In this document: positions 22,530 to 28,930 of the stretch, piece after piece
Layout of the letters: each line of letters opens with the position of its first letter
How positions within the stretch are numbered: the first letter of the stretch is position 1
Virus record (IMG/VR): IMGVR_UViG_3300040815_003479
Coordinates: 1-28,930 of that record
Reading direction: 5' to 3' (one strand)
Length of the DNA stretch: 28,930 nt
From: a virus
Made by a program: the position numbers and the translations under genes
The notes under the pieces: model-generated
Databases searched by the model: none
Told to the model about the DNA's origin: nothing
What the model saw: only the letters and a program-made list of their open reading frames with translations

Positions 22530-25500
22530 ATGTTTGCAAGCCAAGGGCCGGGAGGCATTTACTATTCTGCAGTACAGCAAGAACCAGAGATGCACCCCTT
22601 GATTGAAATGGGAGCTTCTTTAGCACCTTATGTGACCCTTGGTATGGGAGCAAACTATCTTGCTAAACTTAAATATAAAAATAGTAAAGAAATAACAGCT
22701 TATGATGTAGCTTTAACAAAAACACGTAACCTTTTAAATAAAGGTTTAGGAGGATTTTTTAATACATTTCGTATAGCAGAAATGGGATCGTTTAATTTAA
22801 GTGGAGAAGCTTTAGGTTTAAATTTAAAACAATCAGTATTGGATCCTTCAAAACAAGTAAGGCAACAAGTTTTTGGAAGTGAATACTTTAATAAAAATAC
22901 AAATAAGTTATTAAAAGAAATACTTGGTGAAAGTGATTACGAAAAAATATCTGCGCACTTAATTGGTGGGCAAGATAATTTTGAATTAATCTATGAAATG
23001 GGTACTGAAGATAAAAGAAAAGGTAATTTAATATTTAGAGAACTACAATCTGAATTTGTAGATACAGTAGACAGTACAGGCAAACCAATAAAGCAAAAAG
23101 TTTACAAACCAAAAACAGGAACTGAAAGATTAATTTCTCAAAATGTTGCTTTACAATATGGTGTTTCAGGAGCTGATACTTTAGATCTTTTAGAAGGGGG
23201 AGACTTTCAAGGAAGAATAAATCCCATCACTCAAGGTGTTTATCAAAATCTTGTTTCTGGAGAAGATGTAAATTTTAAAGAAGTTTTTAAAAGTAGCATT
23301 AGTGGGCAACAATCAAGAGTAATGCTTGTTCCTAGCGTAAGTGGATCGTTAGATAATGTAGGAGATTTAAAAAGACGTACAAGCGTTTTAACAGGGCATT
23401 TGTCAGCAGGTATTGATAGATTTAATAGACTTATTGATGCAACTACAAATCAAATACCTATGTTTAACCAAATAAAAGAAAAATTATTTGGTGATCAAGA
23501 TTTTGGTTTAAGTTTAAAAACAACTCCAGATGCATTTTATAAGCAATTCTTTAGTATAGGTTTAAAAGCTTCTAAAATAGGTGGAGCTTACATGGGGCTG
23601 CAAACTATAGATCACTATAGAGAGCAGTTTGGATTTTTAGGAAATGTAGTAGCATCAAGTGCAGTTTCTGGAGGACTAGCGCTAGCTTATACTAAAATTG
23701 CAAAAAAAGCTGATACAGCTTTTGCTACTAAACTAGGATTAGGAAGCTTAGCAATTCAACTAGCAATGCCGGGGTTTGATAAAGGCGTTGTAGAAGGCTT
23801 AGCGACTACTGCAGTAAATGTAGATATAGGAAGATCCTATATAGGTCAATTCACAGGATTATCGTATGTAAGAAGAGGGATCGAAGGAATACTTCCTGGA
23901 TTTACAGAACCTGAAATGGGGATTGCTTTAGGATTAGGAGTAGCTGGTTTATCTTACTCTGAATATCCAAAAAGATTTGCTGAAAGATTAGCAAGCGGAA
24001 AACTACATACAGGAGATAAAATATTCCAAAGTATAGATAACTTTTTGTCTCCTAAGTTTGGAGCTTTAGTAGGAGAAAGCTACTCACCACCAGCATCTAA
24101 AAAAGATATTATCTCACAAAACTTAATTGATATCTTATATCCAGGCAAAGATCCAGCAACTAAAGAATACAGTGAAAAATTTATATCTAAAAATCCATTA
24201 GCTCAAACTTTGATGGGAATGGATGAAACCAATCCTTTATTTAAAGAATATAAAACAAAAATTGATGATATTTTACAAGGCAAAGGATTTGACGAGTTAG
24301 ATAAAGATCAAATTAAAAATTTAAAATCTTTTTTTAGAGATAATAAAGATTTAATTAAACAAATGATTCCTGGAATTGACGCAGGCCAATTAGAATTAAA
24401 AGTAGATGATTTTGATTATACTTTAAAAAATATAGAAAGAAGCGAAGTTTATAAAGCATATACACAAAACAATGAAATTAACGCTTCTTTATTAAAAAGA
24501 ATAAATTACATTAATAATAAATATTCTAGCGGAGAAGGAGTTTTAAATAATATTTCTAGAAGAATAGAAATATTTGGTGCCGAAATGTATCACAGTTTTT
24601 ATGGTGCATCTATGACTGGAGAAGTAGATGTAGACATAGACGGCATAGAAACAAAAACTAAATTAGCTGATGGAACATTTAAAAATTTAGATTATGAAAC
24701 TGTAGCTAAAAGTTTAAAAGCTTCTCCAATTATGAAACGTTTAGGTACTCTTACTTTAGGTACTGCATTTTTGCATCAAATGGTAACTTCTGGATTTTTT
24801 GGAATGATGGAAAACCCTGATGAATTAAAAGAAATATATTCAGGAGAAAAGCTAGTAGAAGTTAAGAAAGGTAGATGGTGGGAAGCTGGAGCTACTCCTT
24901 ATGAAGGTGGGGAAACTAGATATTTTAGACCGCACGCTTATGTTCAGATGATGACTAAAGCAAAAGATAGATCAGTTTGGGGAGATGAAGTAGATGAGTA
25001 CAACCCATTAACTAGATTCTTATTAAAGAACTTTACTTATCATTTAGAACGTAAAAATTACTATGACAGGCCCTACCCTATAACGGGTGCTGCATTTGAA
25101 GATGTGCCAGTTCTAGGAGGCATTTTGAGTGCTACTATTGGTAGAGTAATTAAACCTACTAAATTAATGCATGAAGAAGAGTTAAGGAGGGTTGGTGCTG
25201 GAGGAATAAATGAAATTGCTTATCAAACAGAATATGGATCGTCTCCAGAATTAGGACAAATTCCACCAGGAGTACCTACTAGCCCATATGGAACAATGGC
25301 TAGTTTAGGAAAAATACAATATCAATTTAGAGAACTCGAAGGTTTAACTGGTTACGGAAAAAACGTTTTGCAAAAAATGTTTACAGGTAGGGAAGTGTTA
25401 GGAACCCGAGAATATATTATGGCGAATTCAAATATGATGAGTTCGACTATTAGAGATTTTTGGGATCAAGATTTAGGTGGTTTTGCTTTTATGTCAGAGC

Positions 25501-26954
25501 CAATTAGACGTTTGCTACCTAGACCTAGAGCTGAGATTGAAACATACAATCCAATCATGAACTCGATGCCTTCTTATTTACCAGATAAATTTAAACAAGG
25601 AGACCCTTATCGTTTAATTGATAATGGAGCTGTAAGACTTCCTGGTAAAGGTTACGAAGCTGTAAACCCAGATGTAGCAGGAATGGATCCTGAAGATTAT
25701 CCGCTTATACACAAGTATAAAATAATGGCTGACGTAGCTCCTCAATCTCGCGTAACAATGAAAATGAGAGAAGAGCTTTTAGAAAGAGAAGTAGCAGAAA
25801 TATTAACTAACAGAGAAAAAGAAATGTTAGCTAAAATATCTGAGTACCACTACAAGCGATTAGCTGCTACAAGAGATGAAACATTTCATGAGAACGCAAT
25901 TAAAATACCAGTACTTTCTTCTTTAATTGGAGAAACGTATGCTGGCGCAACTTCTTTAATGAGAAAAACTGCAGCAGCTGCAGAAAACTTAATGCCTGGT
26001 GGGTTTAGACCTTTAAGCAAATTAACTGGTCATACAAGAGACGCTATTGAAGTTTATGAAATGGAGCGCCTGTATAACACTAGTAACTCTTTCTGGGATG
26101 CCCCTATAAGAGACTGGTTTAGGCCTGCAATGTATTCTGCAGCACACGCTATGGGTTGGGATGGAAAACCCATACATGTTCAAAAGCGAGAAGCTTTAGA
26201 CGAGCATTTTGATAAACTTCAATTTATGAAGTTTATGGCTTTAGCTGATCAAGCTTCTAATGGAAAAGATAGAAAACGTTATTTAGGATTAGCTGCTAGA
26301 ACAAGAACAGGCGTGAATCCAAATGGAGACGCGCTCTCTTTATATTTGTCATTACCTAGTGCAGAGAAAAGATTTTTTGATGCATTTGCTAATGCTAAAG
26401 AATCAGATCGACAAAGAATTTTAGAGATGGTTCCAGATGACCAAAAAGCGTTATATAAAACAGTTTGGTCTAGAATAGATGCTGGTCAAGAATCAGAAAT
26501 GCTTGCTTCAAGCAAACCAATCATTAATGAGCAACACATGTATTCTCAATTAGCTAAAGTAAGAGAAGAAATGAAAATGATGCCCATGCCTGAAGCAGAT
26601 TGGATTGGTTGGCATAAAGATGTAGATATTAATGATATCAAAGTAAAGTATGTCGACAATCTTGGAGCAGAAATACACGATTATGATATGTGGGAATCTC
26701 AAGTAAGAAAAGCCTCTAGAAGGCCTTATTTAGAAGGAAGTGACTTGTTCCTATACAAAGGTAGAGGCTTTAATAGAAATAGCACTAGACAAGAGTTTTT
26801 GAGAGGATTCGACAATTATAGTGAATTAAATTCTGGTAAAATTTTATTAAATAGTAGCGGTGATTTTTTTGAGAATTCTAGAGCTGAAATTTATTATAAA
26901 GATTCTAGAGAAGACGAAATATTAAATATGATGTCTGCAGCAATTAGAGGTTAA
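22530..26954 (+). CDS. Giant virion protein, probable tail tape measure
   Basis: At 1474 residues this is the longest complete gene and directly follows the chaperone pair, the standard place for the tape measure. The usual rule of about 0.15 nm per residue would give a tail near 220 nm. AAAGG lies six bases before the ATG. Residues about 350-480 contain hydrophobic, Gly/Ala-rich stretches (for example VVASSAVSGGLALAYTKIA and MGIALGLGVAGLSYSEY) that could enter a membrane. The second half is not coiled coil: it has compact motifs such as DPYRLIDNGAVRLPGKGYE (about 1024) and GMDPEDYPLIHKYKIMADVA (about 1050), which I recall from other large phage virion proteins without a known function. An injected internal protein or a tape measure with a globular payload are alternatives. 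Confidence 0.6.
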   Translation: MFASQGPGGIYYSAVQQEPEMHPLIEMGASLAPYVTLGMGANYLAKLKYKNSKEITAYDVALTKTRNLLNKGLGGFFNTFRIAEMGSFNLSGEALGLNLKQSVLDPSKQVRQQVFGSEYFNKNTNKLLKEILGESDYEKISAHLIGGQDNFELIYEMGTEDKRKGNLIFRELQSEFVDTVDSTGKPIKQKVYKPKTGTERLISQNVALQYGVSGADTLDLLEGGDFQGRINPITQGVYQNLVSGEDVNFKEVFKSSISGQQSRVMLVPSVSGSLDNVGDLKRRTSVLTGHLSAGIDRFNRLIDATTNQIPMFNQIKEKLFGDQDFGLSLKTTPDAFYKQFFSIGLKASKIGGAYMGLQTIDHYREQFGFLGNVVASSAVSGGLALAYTKIAKKADTAFATKLGLGSLAIQLAMPGFDKGVVEGLATTAVNVDIGRSYIGQFTGLSYVRRGIEGILPGFTEPEMGIALGLGVAGLSYSEYPKRFAERLASGKLHTGDKIFQSIDNFLSPKFGALVGESYSPPASKKDIISQNLIDILYPGKDPATKEYSEKFISKNPLAQTLMGMDETNPLFKEYKTKIDDILQGKGFDELDKDQIKNLKSFFRDNKDLIKQMIPGIDAGQLELKVDDFDYTLKNIERSEVYKAYTQNNEINASLLKRINYINNKYSSGEGVLNNISRRIEIFGAEMYHSFYGASMTGEVDVDIDGIETKTKLADGTFKNLDYETVAKSLKASPIMKRLGTLTLGTAFLHQMVTSGFFGMMENPDELKEIYSGEKLVEVKKGRWWEAGATPYEGGETRYFRPHAYVQMMTKAKDRSVWGDEVDEYNPLTRFLLKNFTYHLERKNYYDRPYPITGAAFEDVPVLGGILSATIGRVIKPTKLMHEEELRRVGAGGINEIAYQTEYGSSPELGQIPPGVPTSPYGTMASLGKIQYQFRELEGLTGYGKNVLQKMFTGREVLGTREYIMANSNMMSSTIRDFWDQDLGGFAFMSEPIRRLLPRPRAEIETYNPIMNSMPSYLPDKFKQGDPYRLIDNGAVRLPGKGYEAVNPDVAGMDPEDYPLIHKYKIMADVAPQSRVTMKMREELLEREVAEILTNREKEMLAKISEYHYKRLAATRDETFHENAIKIPVLSSLIGETYAGATSLMRKTAAAAENLMPGGFRPLSKLTGHTRDAIEVYEMERLYNTSNSFWDAPIRDWFRPAMYSAAHAMGWDGKPIHVQKREALDEHFDKLQFMKFMALADQASNGKDRKRYLGLAARTRTGVNPNGDALSLYLSLPSAEKRFFDAFANAKESDRQRILEMVPDDQKALYKTVWSRIDAGQESEMLASSKPIINEQHMYSQLAKVREEMKMMPMPEADWIGWHKDVDINDIKVKYVDNLGAEIHDYDMWESQVRKASRRPYLEGSDLFLYKGRGFNRNSTRQEFLRGFDNYSELNSGKILLNSSGDFFENSRAEIYYKDSREDEILNMMSAAIRG

Positions 26955-26955
26955 A

Positions 26956-28930
26956 ATGAAAAAACCAAGTTTTTTAAACTTTTCAGAAGAACAAAATCAA
27001 AACAGAAAAAATACAGTTCAAAACCTTTTAGCTGCTGGAGCAGTAGGAGGATTGGGATATGCTGGATATAAAAACTTTTTAAACTCACCTGCAGAAATAA
27101 CAAAAGCTTTAACAGGTTTAAATACTCCTACAGAATTAAGACAAGCTGGAGAAGAAATAGGTAAAGAACTTCGCGCTTCAAAAGAAATCTTAGAAACAAG
27201 CAAAAAGATAGAATTAGATAGATTTGTTGAAAATATTAACAATCAATTAGATGATATTTTAGATCGAACGAGTGACGTTGCTCCAGAAGAACGCAGAGCT
27301 TTTTTTGCTAGTTTTTTTGAAACAGTAAAAAATGAACAAATAAGTACTGGAATAAATACAGACGATTTACTTAAACAAGCTTATGATGATGTTGAATCGC
27401 TTAGCGATGCACAAAGAACAGTATTAAAAGATATGTTTAACATGCAGATAAAAGGTTCTGAAAAAACAAGTCGAAGATTTAATAAAGCTTATGCAAAATA
27501 TAGTTCTAATATGAATTTATTTGCAGAGACTACAAAAAGAGAGATTCCGTCTGGAATTCCAGGAAGTAATATTAGAAGAAATATTACTGTACCTAATGAT
27601 ATTCAAAGTAAATATAATGAAATTGTTAATTTAGCTAGAGGAAGTAATTATACTGTAAGTTTAGATGAAGTAGATGAAGGAGGAGTAAAAGGATTGTATG
27701 CTCGTTTTACAAGAGCTGGTGGAGGGCAAAGCGAAACACTGGTTTTAAGAGCAGGTACAGATAAAGCAGGGAATCCAATTATAAGAGCTGGAGAAAATTT
27801 ACAGACCCGTTATGTAGCCCCATTAAAAGTTTTAAACGCTCCTGCTATGATTGATAGTAGAACGATGCGTTCTGTAAATGTAGGTACAGTAAAACAAGCA
27901 ATGGGAAATGGAATAATTACAGATTATGCAGATTATGTATTTAATTTATTCAAATCGCAAATCGGAGGACGTAGTGGGTTTGCAAATTTAAACAGAAGTA
28001 ATTTTAGCAAGTTTAATCAACTAATAACTGCTTCTGCGATGTATGCTCCTTCAGAAGCTGGAAAACTATCTGATGCTTCTAGCAGAGCGATAGCTTCAAG
28101 CAGAAAACTATTTTCTAGTTCGTTTTTAATTTCAGGGTTAGAGCAATTTAGTCCAGAGCAAAGAGGTCAAGTTAATAAAATTCTATTAGAAGCTTTTCCT
28201 CAGGATTTTGCAGGTGTAAGCTCTGTGCAAACTATGACTAGAGATTATGAAAATCCTTTTATGCGAGGCAGCAATCTAAGTTTTGCAAAATTAGGATATG
28301 CAGGAAAAGATATTCCAGGATATGCAAGTCCATTTAAATATTTAAAATTTTATGGTCGAGATTCTATAGACCGTGCAGTACAAAAACAAACAGCGCGTGA
28401 ATACCAGATGATAGGTAGAGAAGAAACCGTACTAGGTATTGATGGTATAGATAAGTTTGGTAAGGGGGGTGTTATAAAAACAACTGGAGTTGGAAGTGAT
28501 TTAATAGGAATTAATAAAGCTTATTCTGGAACAGCTACAGGTTTAAATTTAGGCGGAGTTATATTTAAGAAAAAAGCTGCTGAAAAATTAGGATTAGCTG
28601 AAGGTGTGGCTTATCTAGGAGGTACCGTCAGAAATGAAATAATATCTACTTTGACGGTTAACCCCAATATTGGAATTGCAGAAACAAACTTATTAAAAAA
28701 ATTAAAGCAAGGTAGTATAACTGTAGGTGGTGCAGGAGCAAATTATAGCGTAGATGAATTTTTTCAAAAATACGCAGGAAAGGATGGAAGGGTAATTGTA
28801 GGAGAAATTGATACAGGTTTTAGTACAATACAAAGAAGAAGCGGTTTAGAAAGCTTCCAATTAGAATTGTATGATCAGGCAGGTGGCTCTAGACCTAATT
28901 ATAAAATTAGACAAACTTCTCAACTTAGAA
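26956..28930 (+). CDS. Second giant virion protein, 5' part (runs off the window)
   Basis: The frame is open from the ATG at 26956, after GAGG at 26947-26950, to the window end, giving at least 658 residues. It starts one base after the previous stop. Residues about 25-45 are a Gly/Ala/Tyr-rich hydrophobic stretch (LLAAGAVGGLGYAGYKNF), like the start of the preceding giant protein. Residues about 55-160 are helical, and a beta-rich region follows (NYTVSLDEVDEGGVKGLY). Later parts include NPFMRGSNLSFAKLGYAGKD and AAEKLGLAEGVAYLGGTV. I recognise no family. A tail or injected protein is likely from position. No catalytic motif is visible in the available part, and an enzymatic domain downstream cannot be excluded. 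Confidence 0.75.
   Translation, partial: MKKPSFLNFSEEQNQNRKNTVQNLLAAGAVGGLGYAGYKNFLNSPAEITKALTGLNTPTELRQAGEEIGKELRASKEILETSKKIELDRFVENINNQLDDILDRTSDVAPEERRAFFASFFETVKNEQISTGINTDDLLKQAYDDVESLSDAQRTVLKDMFNMQIKGSEKTSRRFNKAYAKYSSNMNLFAETTKREIPSGIPGSNIRRNITVPNDIQSKYNEIVNLARGSNYTVSLDEVDEGGVKGLYARFTRAGGGQSETLVLRAGTDKAGNPIIRAGENLQTRYVAPLKVLNAPAMIDSRTMRSVNVGTVKQAMGNGIITDYADYVFNLFKSQIGGRSGFANLNRSNFSKFNQLITASAMYAPSEAGKLSDASSRAIASSRKLFSSSFLISGLEQFSPEQRGQVNKILLEAFPQDFAGVSSVQTMTRDYENPFMRGSNLSFAKLGYAGKDIPGYASPFKYLKFYGRDSIDRAVQKQTAREYQMIGREETVLGIDGIDKFGKGGVIKTTGVGSDLIGINKAYSGTATGLNLGGVIFKKKAAEKLGLAEGVAYLGGTVRNEIISTLTVNPNIGIAETNLLKKLKQGSITVGGAGANYSVDEFFQKYAGKDGRVIVGEIDTGFSTIQRRSGLESFQLELYDQAGGSRPNYKIRQTSQLR

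Noticed and set aside
28624-28658. Inverted repeat ACCGTCA ... TGACGGT
   Set aside because: The loop is about 21 bases, there is no T tract, and it lies in a coding frame; likely chance.
1-28930. tRNA genes, CRISPR arrays, insertion sequences, integrase or attachment sites
   Set aside because: Nothing of the kind could be supported by reading; there is hardly any intergenic space.

Overview
The window looks like a piece of a large, AT-rich tailed bacteriophage genome with a contractile tail (myovirus type). All supported genes lie on the + strand, tightly packed, often with ATGA or short overlaps. No stretch longer than about 80 bases lacks a gene, and I saw no tRNA, rRNA, CRISPR array, insertion sequence or integrase. 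Most genes have a clear Shine-Dalgarno sequence (AGGAG/AAGGA type). That argues against a Bacteroidota host, where such signals are usually weak, but I cannot name the host.

Layout. Positions 1-5082 hold the 3' end of an unidentified coiled-coil gene, a small unknown gene, a 795-residue unknown protein with a hydrophobic centre, and a 713-residue protein ending in a CHAP/NlpC-like cell-wall hydrolase domain. Positions 5079-12121 are the head module: portal, a very large maturation protease fused to several small phage modules and a scaffold-like tail (with a probable nested scaffold gene), an abundant head-decoration-like protein, and the HK97-fold major capsid protein. A strong intrinsic terminator follows. 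Positions 12198-15896 form the neck region: a small acidic/basic protein overlapping an Ig-like protein, a second beta-domain/adaptor-like protein, a Cys4 neck protein and a tail-completion candidate. Positions 15927-20941 are the contractile tail: an 859-residue sheath and three consecutive tail-tube-fold paralogues. A terminator lies between the first and second tube genes. Positions 20941-22526 hold a two-gene tail-assembly chaperone pair, apparently joined by a -1 ribosomal frameshift at a C6 run. Positions 22530-28930 carry a 1474-residue tape-measure candidate and the first 658 residues of another giant virion protein that runs off the window.

How the genes work together. The scaffold and protease build the procapsid around the portal with the major capsid protein. 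The neck proteins close the head and join it to the tail. The tube polymerises around the tape measure with help from the chaperones and is wrapped by the sheath. The CHAP-like protein and one or both giant proteins are candidates for cell-wall penetration or injected proteins. The most abundant structural proteins (decoration, capsid, first tube) have visibly higher G+C and more C-ending codons than the rest, and the capsid and first tube genes are each followed by a terminator. This suggests stoichiometry is set by codon choice plus transcription attenuation.

The most interesting signals are the C6 frameshift site, the nested scaffold start, the three-paralogue tube cluster, the multi-module protease with a zinc-knuckle-like insertion, and a 149-base out-of-frame coding overlap just after the capsid terminator.
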